Positions 1 to 11,859 of a stretch of 64,000 nucleotides of DNA are shown piece after piece. The notes under the pieces are model-generated. The model searched no databases. It was not told where the DNA came from and saw only the letters and a program-made list of their open reading frames with translations. The stretch spans positions 2,423,336-2,487,335 of the forward strand of contig RSEF01000018.1 of assembly GCA_003993805.1 (NCBI GenBank). Direction: 5' to 3'. This DNA comes from Himantopus leucocephalus. Lineage: Eukaryota > Chordata > Aves > Charadriiformes > Recurvirostridae. The position numbers and the translations under genes are program-made. The stretch's first letter is position 1, and the number at the start of each line of letters is the position of its first letter.

Positions 1-154
1 AGAGGTTCCTTCTGAAAATGCTGGCTCATGTCCCTCATTAAGCCTTAATTTAATTTTTCCTCTCTTTCATCAGCATGAATTCTTTTGCAAGCTGGAGCAA
101 CACAGGCAAGGTGAGCACCTCCTGTCACCACGCTGCACCCTCCGTGTGCCCTCC

Positions 155-670
155 ACAGAATCAGAGAATACTTCGGGTTGGAAGGGACCTTTAAAGGCCA
201 TCTGGTCCAACCCCGCTGCCATGAGCAGGGACGTCTTTCACCTAGACCAGGTTGCTCAGAGCCCCGTCCAACCTGACCTGGAATGTGTCCAGGGATGGGG
301 CATCTCCCACCTCTCTGGGCAACCTGGGCCAGGGTTTCACCGCCCTCAGCATAAAAAATTTCATCCTTCTATCTAGTCTAAATCTCCCCTCTTTTAGTTT
401 AAAACTGTTCCCCCTTGTCTAATGGTAACAGGTCCTGCTAAAAAGTTTGTCACCATCGTTCTCATAAGCACCCTTCAAGCACCGGAAGGCCACAATAAGG
501 TCTCCCCGGAGCCTTCTCTTCTCCAGGCTGAACACCCCCAACTCTCCCAGCCTGTCCTCCCAGCAGAGGGGCTCCAGCCCTCGCAGCATCTCCAGGGCCT
601 CCTCTGGATCCACTCCANGGCAGCACTCCAGGTGGGGGGTCTCATGAGAGTGGAGTAGAGGGGCAGAGAG
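155..670 (-). mobile_element. CR1 LINE, 5'-truncated 3' fragment (young)
   Basis: This is a non-LTR retrotransposon fragment of the CR1 family in antisense orientation. The plus strand opens with a degenerate form of the CR1 3' octamer repeat (CATAGAATCATAGAAT, here ACAGAATCAGAGAAT). It then reads GGTTGGAAGGGACCTTTAAAGG and the usual series of CR1 blocks, such as CTCCCCGGAGCCTTCTC. The minus-strand translation carries the C-terminal ORF2 signature RLGELGVFSLEKRRLRGD, followed by KGAY and a degenerate FSRTC (about 450-610). The copy is 5'-truncated, as is typical of CR1, and encodes no functional protein. A single N at 618 falls inside it, and about 40 bases expected from the second copy (39891-40435) are missing there. 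The end near 670 is where similarity to the CR1 sequence I know fades. Confidence 0.93.
618..618. other. single-N assembly join inside CR1
   Basis: One N lies between ACTCCA and GGCAGCACTCC. In the second CR1 copy the corresponding stretch (about 40349-40389) has roughly 40 extra bases between these anchors. The N therefore probably marks a collapse at the repeated CACTCCA word, not one unknown base. Confidence 0.7.
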
Positions 671-1004
671 AAAGGAGGGAGCGGCAGAAATGGGGTTGAT
701 TTTGCCCAGCCCCAGTTCCAAAGCGTGCATTTCCAAACCAGAGTCTCTCTTACGCAGTCGCCTGATCGCCGAGCCCGAACTGGGACTGGTGCTCTGCGGA
801 CAGGTGGACTCACAGGTTGGATTCACCAGTCCACGTTCAGCCGGTTGCAGAGCACGCATCCAGACAGTTATATCACCTGGTATGAGCCTGGTAGAACAAG
901 GGTCATAAAATATCAAGTTACTTCAACTTTTAACGTAATCATTTTAATTTCATTTCCAGCATCGTGAAGATTTTGTTTGCAAGCAACAGAATCCATCAGT
1001 TCAC

Positions 1005-1165
1005 TTGATCGCTTGTTCCAATGGTTAATTTTCCACATCCTTAAAAATGTATGCCTTATTTCTCATCTGAATAGCCCTAATTTTAATTAGAAGGCATTGG
1101 CTCTTGTTACTAAATTAAACAGTCCTCTGGTATTAAGTGTCTTGTCTTTGATCTGGAACATACTG
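1005..1165 (-). mobile_element. older CR1-like LINE fragment
   Basis: The plus strand reads GCTTGTTCCAATGGTTAATT, then a TATGCCTTATTTCTCATCTGAA-like block. It continues with GCATTGGCTCTTGTTAC and a TTAAACAGTCC/GGTATTAA block. This order resembles the antisense 3' part of old CR1/L3-type elements in reptiles and birds (TTCCAGTGGTTAATT, CCTTATTTC-GTCTGAAT, CATTGGATCTTGTTA). It is strongly diverged, so both ends are approximate. An open minus-strand frame over 1087-1392 gives a protein-like but unrecognised translation, probably chance. Identification is by remembered consensus order only. Confidence 0.55.
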
Positions 1166-1800
1166 GACTGCACTTCCTTTGCTAAACTAAACATGAAGAC
1201 TTTTAAATGTCTAACAATGAAGTATCTGAGGTATTCAACAATTTCTGTATCCACTGCCAATTCATAGACCACCAATAGAAAGAGCAGCACGCGGAGTGAC
1301 CGAGGCACAGCTAGGTCAGTAAATGGAGAGAGATGGACCCAAAAGTAGAGAGAGAAACACAGGGAGCAACAGATAAATCGCCAGATCAACAAACTCCCCC
1401 CTCTCCAGGTTGTAATCAGTCCTTCACATTAGTGAACAGTTTTTCTTACCTGAAAACTGTGAGCCGGTTTACATAATCCATCACTCTGTTGATGAAGCCA
1501 TTTGCCTCCTTAATTTCACCGGGAAATCACGTCCGCTCCCTGATCCGGCGGGAAGCAGCCTCCCTTTTCGCTCCCCAGGTCCCGGGCACCGTCACTGCTA
1601 CATTTAGCAGCCGCTTCTTCCCATCACTCGCCCAAAGTGCTCTATATCCAACACGTTCCACTTTGCATCCCAAACTTGCCCACTGGCAGGAGCAAAAGCA
1701 ACTTTTTTTTTTTTTTTTNTTAGTCGACTCTGGCCCCCGGCCAGCCGGTGTCTTCATTTATTGTAATGAATTTGTGTCATTAATATGTTGGATATGCACA
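1166..1800. other. no gene recognised; contains poly-T with N
   Basis: I see no exon, RNA gene or confident repeat here. The stretch holds a poly-T run at 1703-1721 interrupted by an N at 1719. Confidence 0.55.
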
Positions 1801-2330
1801 GCAATTGCAAAGTAGTACATTAGTACAAAAGCCATCGCTCTGGATGCCAGCGTTTTATTGCCACAGCTGATTTACAGGCTGATAAGCAACTTTGCGGTTG
1901 TCCTTGAGGGTGGGAGAAGGACAGGTAGCGTGGCAGAAGCCAGGCCGGCACGGCATTGTGGCGGCCGAGGGAAAGCGCGAGGTTTCCCAGGCCTCGCACA
2001 GCTGGGGGTGGACTTGACGATTTCATCTTTTCTCTTTAAAATGTCCTCGCCTTCGTGTGAGCGCTCGGCGAGCCCAGAGGAACGCTGCAGACAAAGCCCG
2101 TGTGAAAATCTCCGGCACTTGGAAAGCAGATTAAATGCCATTACAATACTGTAGGTTTGGGAGCTTCTATGTGAGTAGCTCATAATAGAGCCATGTCATC
2201 ACTTTATTGCAAAGATACGATAAAGACAGGCATTATATGGTGTTAACATTTAACAGCCATAACTTAACTTTCAAAAGACTCTACAGGCCAAGTCACAGTG
2301 AATTGTTTCTTTCTGTGCATTTAATCCTGG
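1800..2330. promoter_or_regulatory. candidate conserved non-coding element
   Basis: This block is low in repeats. It has word content typical of vertebrate conserved enhancers: TTTTATTGCC, GCTGATTTACAGGCTGATAA, AAATGCCATTACAATA, CTTTATTGCAAAGATACGATAA and GTTAACATTTAACAGCC. No open frame with plausible splice sites is seen. The call rests on texture and motif content; no alignment was possible. Confidence 0.22.
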
Positions 2331-2444
2331 GCTCACATGCTATAGAGCAAGGGTATTTGCAGAAAAGATAGAGTGCTAAGCAGACAGACCGTCGGACCTG
2401 TCTGCCTGTCAGCTCCGGAGGGTAATCCCTTGAAATGCAACCTT

Positions 2445-2468
2445 AAAAAAAAAAAAAAAAANAAAAAA
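2445..2468. repeat. poly-A run with single N (2462)
   Basis: A pure A tract is broken by one N, probably an assembly join in a homopolymer. I see no retroposed gene upstream that would make this a poly-A tail. Confidence 0.85.
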
Positions 2469-3224
2469 GTATTTAAAAGGAAAGCATGAAACAGGACCGG
2501 CACAGACAACATATTTGCCTGTCAAAAAGAAACGCCGAGCATCCCCCTCCTGGGACTGATCCTGTGCCCGACGGAGTTGGTCATGGTGCCGCTACGTGAT
2601 GCTCCTGGCAGCTTTGGTGGGGCGTGAAGAGCCACCAAGAGACTTGGGCAAGGTCAGAGCATCGGTTCAGGTCCACCTCAGGCACCGGCACACCGTGCCT
2701 GCGGGCTGGGAGGGATCCGGCTGAGATGCTCCGTATCCCGGCAGTCCCCGCCAGCGTGACACCCTGCTGGGGCTCCAGAGCTCATCCCAGCACAGAGACA
2801 CCCAGATGGAGAGTGTGAATTTGGAGAGTGACCTGTTGGCCAGGCGCTGTCCCGGGAAAGAGTTTCCCTGTGGTACTCACAGCCACAAGGTAGGACCGAA
2901 AGCGCTGCACGACAAAATCAGACGGCCCCTTTTAGGAGTAACTTGAGCACCCAGAGTTATAAAAGAGGGCTGACTCGGGAGACGACCTCTTTGGAAAGGC
3001 TGCTGGAGCCTCTTGCTTGGGCCCGTGAATCAAAATTTCACTCCTGGGGAAGAAGGAGGAAAAATTCCCTGTGGATGGAGCAAGGGAGGGAAGATGTTAT
3101 TGCTGTAACCACCCGGTGCTGCCTCCCCTGCCTCCGGAGCAGCTGCTGCAGGGCTGGGACGAGCTATTGATCCGGGGAGCCCCGTGCTCTCCCATCTGGC
3201 CGCCTGGAAGGTGGGAGGGATGAT
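2469..3224. other. no gene recognised
   Basis: Single-copy-looking, moderately GC-rich DNA with only short overlapping frames and no recognisable product. I see nothing specific in it. Confidence 0.5.
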
Positions 3225-3254
3225 CCCCCCCCCCCCCCCNCCCCCCCCCCCCCC
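3225..3254. repeat. poly-C run with single N (3240)
   Basis: About 29 C residues with an N in the middle. The complementary strand is a G run with quadruplex potential. The true length is uncertain because of the join. Confidence 0.88.
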
Positions 3255-3309
3255 ATATTTCACAAGCCCTGAGAAAATGGAGGGGGCAGTCCAGGGACCT
3301 CCAGACTGT

Positions 3310-3660
3310 CACTCCCCATCTTAATTAGGGCTGTCAGCTTGCCTTGCATTTTAGCTAATTAATTACGCTGCTTCATAGCTGCATTTCTAGTTGACACCAG
3401 CGCCTGCTGACGGGACGGGGTATCGATTTCGCCAGCTCCCTGCCCACCTTTCTGTTTGTTTATTCTTCCATCGAGACGCACGCAACAGGAAGCGTTCCGT
3501 GAGCGCTCAGGAAAATAATCAACAGCGTTATCTGAGAGCCGTATCAAATAGATTTGGGCCAGAAATGGACTCAGCTGCTGAAAACCTATTAGCAGCGTCT
3601 CAGATTTCCTGTGTACCGGCAGGTTAGGGGGCAAGCGCTTTAACGGTGCCCACAGCTTGT
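3310..3660. promoter_or_regulatory. candidate conserved non-coding element, homeodomain motifs
   Basis: It contains TTAATTAG (3321-3328) and CTAATTAATTA (3355-3365), both strong homeodomain core sequences. The flanking sequence (GCTTCATAGCTGCATTTC, ATCAACAGCGTTATCTGAG) is low in repeats. There is no exon signature. Regulatory function is inferred from motif density only. Confidence 0.27.
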
Positions 3661-6479
3661 GGTTAATTACTGTTTGTAGAGTTCCCGTCTGCAGTTATGC
3701 TTGACAAAATGCCCGCGAAGACAAAAATGAAACGCTTGCGGATTTTGGATGGATGCCACCTGGTCCCCCCTACCCTTCCTCCCCCACCGGGTGCCAAAAA
3801 AACTGCGAAGGCGAAGCGGGGTTGGTGTGGTGTAGAGCTTTTGTGCTCAGGGCGAGCAGCGGTGCCCTGGGGCAGCCGCGCTAACGGGGCTGCTCCGACC
3901 CCACGGTGCAGTGGAGCCGGTCCAAGTGATGACCCGATAACATGCCATTACTCGACGTGGCTATTGCACATGTCCGCGTTTGCCCTCCGGGATAGCCGCC
4001 GGCGTTGCCAGTGACGCAGCGCACCCGGATCTACCTGCTGAAAGAAACTCAGCGTCGACGCAGCAGGAAAAAGGTCTTTTCTAACCCACAATATATTCCC
4101 CTCTTAAGGGCTACGGCGCAACATCCTCCTTGGACTGGTCTATACTGATGCGCCGACGCATGAAACGAGCAGAGGTGTGAGCGAGTGGGGACCGGGGGCT
4201 CTTCAGCCCGGGGGGGACATGACTGGAGCAGTCTGTGAAGTTCAGTAGCTGTTTGCTGCCTCCTCTGATGATAAAATCAATGGGGGACCTCAAATAACTC
4301 GATCCAGTGCTGGGTTCAGAACAAAAGAGGGAGAAAAAAGCACCAGGGAAGAAGAAAGGTGGTAGGAAAACCAAGAGGGAGAAGCAGGCTGGTGGCAGGT
4401 ATCTGTTACCGCTCCCTGTTTGTATTCATTCCCGTTTCTCCCGGGGCACTGCAGGAGCAGTGAGGTTTCGGGGGGGCCCTGAGGGTGGGAGGCATGGTTT
4501 TGGTGAAGGTGGTCAGACTCATTTCTGTGCCGTCCACCCCTGTGACCCTGCTCAGGGCTGCGATGTCGGCACCCCGGGATCACGGTCGTGACTGGGAAAG
4601 TCTGAAAACCTCCCGCAGAATAATGTGTAAGGGGAAAGCTGGAAATGGGTGTAAGGGGGGTAACCAGCCCCAGTCTTTGGCCCCCAGCCCATGTCTGCAG
4701 CCCCAGCTGACGGGACAGGTAATGGGTTGAGGACCATGACCTGGGCTGGGCAGCCGCTGCCGACCTCTCCCGGGGGTTGTGACCCGAAGGCTGAGAGCGA
4801 TTCACGCGGAGATTTATGCCTTGTTAATAACAGAATTGAGCAATCAGTGTAATGAAATCCATGCTCTGCATTAATGGGCGGCCGAGGCAGTGGGGTCCGA
4901 GCCTTGTCTTCTCCCAGGGTGGGCAAAAGGGATGACGTCTGGCTGAATTGAGTCGCTCCCTCCAGAAAATGGGGCCGTGCCCAGGCCAGGCAGGACCCAG
5001 CGCCCACCCAGGTCTCGGGTGTGCTACTGGACCAGCCCCGGGCTGGCGGCTGGGAAGGGGCACACGGTGGACAGGAACAGCGAGATGTTCATTCTCCAAC
5101 AGATTTGTGTCCCTCAGACGCTGAGTATTGCTGCATGGCATGAAGAGCTCCAATATTTTTTCCTCTGCAGTACAAGTTTCCGGTTTAAATCACTGCTAGG
5201 TCCCGCCTGGATATTTTGGATTTTTCCCCCCCTGTAATTCCCTGGCTGCTTCTCATCAAAGCTCAGGAATAAGAATGCATGGAAAGTGTGCAGGTATGCC
5301 TATACTTTCCCTGGCCCTCCGAACTGTTATTTCTGTATATATTCAGAAAGATCTTTGCATGAAAAGACAGGCAGGAGAAAGATGCTAAAGTGACTCCAAT
5401 TTTTCCTAGTTACTGACACGCGCAACACATTTTGAATTCTGACATTGTGATTCAGACACAGCTAAAATTAGACCCTGGCTCTGCAAGTCACTTGATTTTT
5501 ACTTCAGAAGGATGGTATGACTTACGCAAAGACGTCATACTATGGCCCAGATATGCGGCTCCAACATAGATCTAAAATCAGCTGTGCAGCCCCATCTCTC
5601 ACTGGAATACGGCCTTACTATAACTGCATCTCCTTACTGAGGATGCCAGCTCCATTCCTTGTCACCCAGCAGGAGTGCGCGCTTGGAAAACGGAGTTTAA
5701 AATGTGAAAACATTTTGGAAATGTTTGGAAAAAGTTGAATTAAATATTTTTTTTTTTTAAAAAAAAGAGTGTCTATTATAAATTGTTAGGGCAACTACAG
5801 AACAGAACCAGCTAAGCTGCTAGGCATTGCTGAGATTCTGTCATCAATTATTTAAAGACATCTCCCAGAATAAATACATTTAAAAAAAAAAAAAAAGTGA
5901 CAGCTTTAATTTTCGTGGGGAAAGCAATTTTGGGGAAGCAGCGGAGCCAGCCCTGCTGCTCCCGGGAGCCTCATCGGCGTCTGCCCCTGCCCTCTTGGTC
6001 GGACTGCCTGCCTGCACCGGGCACTGCTGGTCAACTTGTCAAATTGCTTTTAGCCAGTTAGTTGTCACTGGGGGATGGGAAACCGGAGGAAAATCGTGCT
6101 GGGAGCTTTGTGTCCGAAGCTCTGCGCTGGAGCAGGGAGGAGGGAAACCTCCCGGGTGTGAATTTGTTTGCGGCGGGGTTTTCCCCAACAGAAGCAGGAG
6201 GTGGAGGATGGTGATGGGCGGCTGCCAGCCCGGCTGTCACAGGGAAATGAAGATCTCCAAACTGGCCTATCTGTAAGACATCAGCGGTTAACTCGTGCCA
6301 GGGGACCCGGTTGAGGTTAATCTGTTGCCATTAAGGATTTATTAAGTCGAAGCGGTGGCATGCCTGGGGAGGTGCGCCTGCGCGCGTCCGGCGGCACCAG
6401 GAAGAGGAGCACGCTCCGAAACCTGCACACCCCACCGCTCGCACACCCCTCGCTGCCGAAACAGGAAACATCCCATCAG
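3661..6479. other. no gene recognised
   Basis: Frames here (for example 4290-4805 on the minus strand, 171 codons) overlap others in different frames, and none resembles a known protein. Short T/A tracts occur near 5745-5766 and an A run at 5881-5896. A small inverted repeat around a CRE-like site (5515-5540) is listed separately. Confidence 0.5.
5515..5540. promoter_or_regulatory. inverted repeat with CRE-like site
   Basis: GTATGAC (5515-5521) and GTCATAC (5534-5540) are perfect inverted copies. The right arm overlaps GACGTCA, seven of the eight bases of the CREB/ATF site TGACGTCA. Function is inferred. Confidence 0.25.
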
Positions 6480-6750
6480 CGTTTCAGTATTTATTTCTCT
6501 TTAACCTCCCACCCCTACTAACCGCCCCTGCGCTGGAGGTGCAATTAAGCCGGGTTCCCGTGGGAGCTGGGGGAGAGGGGAGCGAGAGGGGCACTGGAAG
6601 CAGAAAGCTTCACCCCCTGTGTCATTAGGATAAATTGTGTTTGTGCAAGTTATATTTTACGGCAGGCGTGTCAATTAGTGTGTGAAATTTAATAACCCAA
6701 TTGAGCTTCCCTCGCTCAAAGCTAAATTGAAATCTGTTGCCCGTTTGGGA
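6480..6750. promoter_or_regulatory. candidate conserved non-coding element, homeodomain cluster
   Basis: CAATTAAG (6542-6549), CATTAGGATAAATTG (near 6623), TCAATTAG (6671-6678) and CCAATTGAG (6697-6705) lie within about 170 bases. The block is low in repeats and has no open frame of note. It resembles vertebrate enhancers bound by homeodomain factors; this is inference from motif density. Confidence 0.28.
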
Positions 6751-7870
6751 GCGGGAAGGGGGCTGTCACGGAGGGGAGGCTGAGCTGGTGGGTAGGGCAG
6801 GGGCGTTTTTCATGTTGATTAAAAAAAAAGAGAAGGGTTTTGTCAGCCTTGGCCAGGCAATAAACACCAGCTTTGCTTGAAGAGAGCAGCTGATTTGATT
6901 TTCTTAATTTGTTTTCTTTTTTTTTTTAAGGTGGTGGCTTTTTTGTAAGAGGAGGCTTGGGAGGGAGAGAGGGAATATTATTTATTTGATTACTTTTGCT
7001 TATGTTTCTAGTGGGGGGTAAATTTCACCACTAACGGCTGCAGCGCTGAAGGAGGCTGCCGAGCGATCCCAGCTCCGAACATCTGGAGCCTGCAGCCTCG
7101 CTGTGAGGAGGAGGAGGAGGAGGCAACGCACCTCACCAGCACCCTGTCCCGCGGCAAGGCGAGGGGTGTGGTGGGCGCCTGCCCAAATCCCACCACAACA
7201 CAAGCACCAAAGCTGAAACGCGCAGGGTTTAGGCCAGAGGGACCAATACTGAGAGCACAAAGTGATCGGACTCCGCCTGTAAGAGGGGCTATAAAAAAAA
7301 TCCTAAATAAGGACCTCAAGCGGGTATGTGTGTTATTGGTTCATTTAACTCGCTCCAGGCTTTAAGATGGATGGTGGTATCAGGTGGCCCTACCCTGCAC
7401 GTGCCGTTTGTCTCCACCACTGCGATAGAAATATATTCAATAAAAACCTGAAAATTAGTGCTTTCAGCCGATGGCAAGGCTCCAGGAGCTGAAGACTGGA
7501 GGCAAACAGCAAAATTATGAGACTTGTGAGAGCTCATCTGAGGCTTTTATCTTCACTCGTGTCATACTTGGTGGGGTTTTTTTGAGAATCCCCAGCCCCA
7601 GAATCACAGCATGATCCCCTCCTGCCATCAGGGGATGGCCCGAGAATCGCAGCTCTCCGTTTTCCGTCCCTGGAGACTGGAAGGAGGAGATCTAAAATAT
7701 GAGACAAATGTAAAGTCTTAGACATCAGACAACAAATGACAATAATTCAGTGTGAGTTACATTAAAGGCAGTAAACCTTCCAGGTCTGTACTGAATCGCT
7801 TGCTCATATTGAGTCTTGTTTTCCTGGCTGAGTTGTCCATACCCGTGTGGGAATGGCAATGCCCTTCATG
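6751..7870. other. no gene recognised; short GAG repeat
   Basis: It includes T- and A-rich stretches (6821-6930) and a (GAG)n trinucleotide run at 7105-7123. None of the overlapping short frames is recognisable. Confidence 0.5.
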
Positions 7871-7874
7871 CCAA

Positions 7875-8050
7875 ATATATCATTTCTAGTTGCCGCCAAA
7901 TCCCGTTGTTCTAAGCTGCAGTTTACCCAAATACTCTTTCTTTTTTGAGGTGGGGTGGTGCATNTTGTTGATATCAAATCTAGTTGCCGTTGTTCTAAGC
8001 TGCAGTTTACCCAAATACTCTTTTTTCTTTTTTGAGGTGGGGTGGTGCAT
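7875..8050 (+). repeat. direct duplication across a single N (7964)
   Basis: The segment ending at 7963 is repeated after the N, ending at 8050. Shared landmarks are TCTAGTTGCCG, GTTGTTCTAAGCTGCAG, TTTACCCAAATACTC and GAGGTGGGGTGGTGCAT. The copies differ by small indels (an extra CCAAATCCC in the first, extra Ts in the second). The pattern of two near-identical ends abutting one N points to overlapping contig ends or alleles left unmerged. Confidence 0.85.
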
Positions 8051-11000
8051 GCTGCCTCCTGCCTTCCCAAGACCTTGGAGGCGCCCGGAAAGCCTTTAAA
8101 GAAATGTTGATAGTAATACAAAGCGGAGCAGCTCTAAGAGGAGATGCAAGAGCCTGGGGTCGGACGTAGAGGGAGAACGGGCAGAGGGACCGGCAGCTGC
8201 CCCGGGTTCTGGATCTCATGCAATCAGGTGAACGCTACCTGGGCTCTGCTTGGTCTCTGGGGAGACTTCCCGAATCTGAGCAGTCTCAGCTGTATTTGAG
8301 GCAGGACAAGGCATGCTGAAGCTACTGGGTTATTCACAAAGCTTGTGTCCAAGCCACTGTGTTTGATAAAACATCTTGTAGTTTCTCAGTGCACCTTTGT
8401 TACCAGCCTGGGCTGTGGAGGAGCGCCGCACACCTGCATATGATGATCCAAACCTCCAGGAGTGATAACAAAGCCCTGGCAGGACAGCTTGTTCACTCCT
8501 CCCCTCCAGCGAGCACGTTGCTGGTGGTCATACCTCTAGGAAAGCATAAATCATGGCGGCCGAGCGTGTTGCAGAGGTTTTCTGAGCTTCCTGCTGGAAG
8601 CACCGCGTGAACAGGCAGCCCATCTCCAGGACAGCAAACCTGCACCATCATGCAGGAGAAGCTGCAGGAGAACAAGTTGCAGAGAGGCCGTGGGGAAGGG
8701 GAAACTTGGTCACCAGTTGGCGACACAGCATTTGGGGCTGTAGACCTTCAGGGTGCCCAGCGCTGAGCTTGAAAGTGTGGGAGACATGACTCCTGATGAT
8801 GCCCATTGGGCAACCAGAAACCTGGAAGGGCAAATCAAGAGATGGCGCCAAACCACAAACTGATTCCATCCAAATCAAACTGTGAGAGGTGTCTTCCTTC
8901 ATCCGACCTCCCCTTTTTGTGCCCGCAGCCATATTTGGCCACGGTTTTGGCTGCTGAAGGGTGGTGGAAAACTTAAGCATTGGGGTGTCAAGTTTGGAAA
9001 TGCATCAAGATCTGAACTGGTCACAGTCTCTTTATGAGCCTAAGGGGTTTCAAGAGGAATGTTTTTTGCTGATCAGAACTGCCTGGACATGAGATAACAG
9101 ACCGTTTTCTGATCTGCTGTTACACTAAGCTGTAAACTCACCCCCGCACCTTCCTTTTGCTCCCTCTCGGGAAGCAGTGCCTGGCAGGGGACTTCCTCTG
9201 GGAAGGCCACCTGAGTGAGGCACCACTATCCTTCCCGGAGCATTTACTCCATAACGCAACTGTAAGACTTTAAGTAATGAAGCAGATTGTCCAGATTCAG
9301 CAATTTTATGCCATGTTCACACCACACAGGCGTGAACACCCAAGTTCAGGATGGTGATGGCCAAGTCACACCAACTGTTACCCCAAGCTGCGAGCTTCCA
9401 GTACATTGAATGTGGTGGTTCGGACCACTTGCAGTTGAGGGCTGTTTAGATGCTCTCTGTTTATGTAAAGAGAGAGACTGGACCTTCTGGGCGAGAAACT
9501 GTCTGAATCATACACTGCTGTCCTGACTAGGGGGCTGTGACAGGTCCTAACAGGAGTTTAGGCTTCTAGAGATGCTCTGTGCATCATTTTACTGATACCA
9601 GTCTCTTCATCCAGCTGAGGGACAGCAAATCTTCACCCCTGGTGCTAGAGACAGCAGCTTCATTTTGTATAGCTCCCTGCTCTCCCCCACCGCGTTCCTC
9701 CTGCCCGACAGTAACGTGTGGGTTGCTGTACTTCTCCTCTCCATATCCCAGAGGACAACATCCAGCTGTGAAACAGTCCCTCTCCGGTCCCATGCCCAGA
9801 CTGTTTTTCTGAGATCTCGTCCCTCCTCACTGGCAGATATTCTCCAGCCAAGCTCCACTTCAAACCTCTCCTGGGCTGCTGGTCTCAAAGGTCTCTAAAG
9901 AGGCCCATTATCCAGGAGACAGATGTCTAGGGCTGCTTGGCTTTGCTGGAGGAAAGCAGCACAAAGGAAAGTTTTGTGGTAGCATCTTTTCGCCAAGCCC
10001 TGCTGAAAATATAGGCAGTGAGCTGGAAGCAGCAAAGAAATGTTTATGAAATTGCTTTCAGGGACACCGCGTGTGTGGTGAGATGTTTGTAAATCCAGTC
10101 ATGCCATTTCCTGAAATATATGTGCCATGTTCTGGATATTTAATGAAATAAAGATGTAATTGGCTTCAGCTTTTTAATGCTTTGGAAAACAGCATCACCT
10201 TGGTTTGAAGGGAACTCTTAAATAAGATTGAGTTACCATCCTGAGCAACCCACTGCAGAGATACGATCTAGGGAGGGAACCTGACCCCGCCAGGATTTCC
10301 TCTGCAGCGTGTTTGCATTGTATCAGCATCTAATCTGCAGCACATATCTACATTTCTCTCTGTCCCATTCAGACCGAAAAAAAAACCCCAAGCCAAGTAG
10401 CTTCATTCAGTGCTAAAANAGTTATACTCTGCATGGCACAGAGTGCATTTTTAAAGCATCTGAAATGTTAGCGGTCTCCCATGTCCTCCAGAACCCTTAA
10501 GAAGAAAGATAAAATGCTGCATAGCAAAGGCCTTTAGGAAGGTTTGCAATGGAAAAAAAGATTAAACATAAGATCTGGGATGCCGATGATCCGTACACAT
10601 TTTTCAGTGAACAGCAAAATCCCATGAAAGAATTCAGTGCCCTTCATGTAATCAGCCACTAGCGCTGCCCGAGGTGTCTCGCGACACCAAATCCACTTGG
10701 GGTCTTCTTAACTACCCAACTACTTATCCCCAGTTCCTTATCTTTTGACCGACAAAGCTTGATTTTGAGGGGAAAGGGATGAAATATCCTAACAGGATAC
10801 TGTCGAGGCTGGTGAGCATTTTGTGGGAGATGCAGCAGAGATGCCCGTAGCCTGAGGTCACGTCCCCAGCTGGGTGCTGAAAGCGGGGCTATAAACGATA
10901 CAAATGTGTTTTCAGACATCCAAAACCAGCAAAAGCGTTAAGCAGCGCAGCCATTAGAGCAAATAACTCATTGCGTTCTCTGCTTCCCAAACCTGGGCTA

Positions 11001-11850
11001 AAAATGGTCTTCTAACCTTCCAGCAAATAAAAGCTGGAATAACAGCTGAAAAACAGGAATTTGAAACATAAGGAAAGACAATTTGTTTTTTTTCTGGGCA
11101 CAGGGAAGGGGAAGGTCTTTAAGCCCTTCACTGGAAAACCCCAGGCTTGACCCTACTCCAAGGCAGACTCTGTCACCCGGTGACCCAAACAGGGAGGAGG
11201 GCCTGGAGCACTTACAGCCCCGCTAGCTGGGCAGGTCTCATCTCCATTTAGGAGTCACAAGTTTCCTTTTAGAGACCCTTCAGGCCCCTGACTGGAGAAA
11301 TACCGTCTCGCGCTGTGGGAACAGAGCAGTCTGCCATGCAGAGAAATATGTTGACAAAAAATACAGCTTTCAAAAGAAATGTTGGGTTCTTTTTCAAGAG
11401 GGAGGGAAACCTGATTTTTTTCAGGGCTGGGGAAAAAAAAAAGACCTTAAGTCCATACTATTTGAAAATGTCTCCCAGGAGTCAAGGAAAATGACAATAA
11501 AAGTGAGAAATGTTGAAAATGGAAAGAAATGGGGAAGGCTGAAGGAGACTCTCAGGGCCTGGGTGCAAGGGAGAGAGGTCAGTGTGCAGCCTTGCAAAAG
11601 ACGCTGCCATTGCTCGTTGGAAAATGAGGGGGCTCGTTGAATTTGTAGGGTGTTTCATTGAGCGTCCTTCCATTTGGAGAAGCACTGAACTTCCCCTGAA
11701 CCCCCGCCGCGAGGTGAAACCATCACTCTGGCACCCGCAAAGCACAGGCTCCCGAGAAACACCGTCTCCTTCTCCCCTTCTCCTCTCCGTCCCTCTTAAT
11801 ATCACTGTTCTCAAGTTGCCTGATGCGCCGTTTATGACAGAAATAACCCG
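8051..11850. other. no gene recognised
   Basis: Single-copy-looking non-coding DNA. A single N lies at 10419 inside an A-rich word, with no duplicated flank visible. Short frames near 8359-8980, 9579-9898 and 11482-11869 occur on both strands at once, which argues against coding. I recognise no repeats. Confidence 0.5.
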
Positions 11851-11859
11851 CCTTGGCAC

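Noticed and set aside
419..916. 165-codon minus frame as a cellular gene
   Set aside because: Its recognisable part is the C-terminus of the CR1 ORF2 protein, so it belongs to the retrotransposon fragment. The rest is unrelated read-through with an N in the middle.
1087..1392. 101-codon minus frame with a protein-like translation
   Set aside because: Its downstream part overlaps an old CR1-like fragment. The rest has no recognisable family.
2660..2690. GGTTCAGGTCC as a possible tRNA/SINE B-box
   Set aside because: No matching A-box or cloverleaf around it.
7875..8050. Tandem duplication as a biological minisatellite
   Set aside because: Copies abut a single N, and four other sites in the window show the same layout, so an assembly join is the simpler reading.
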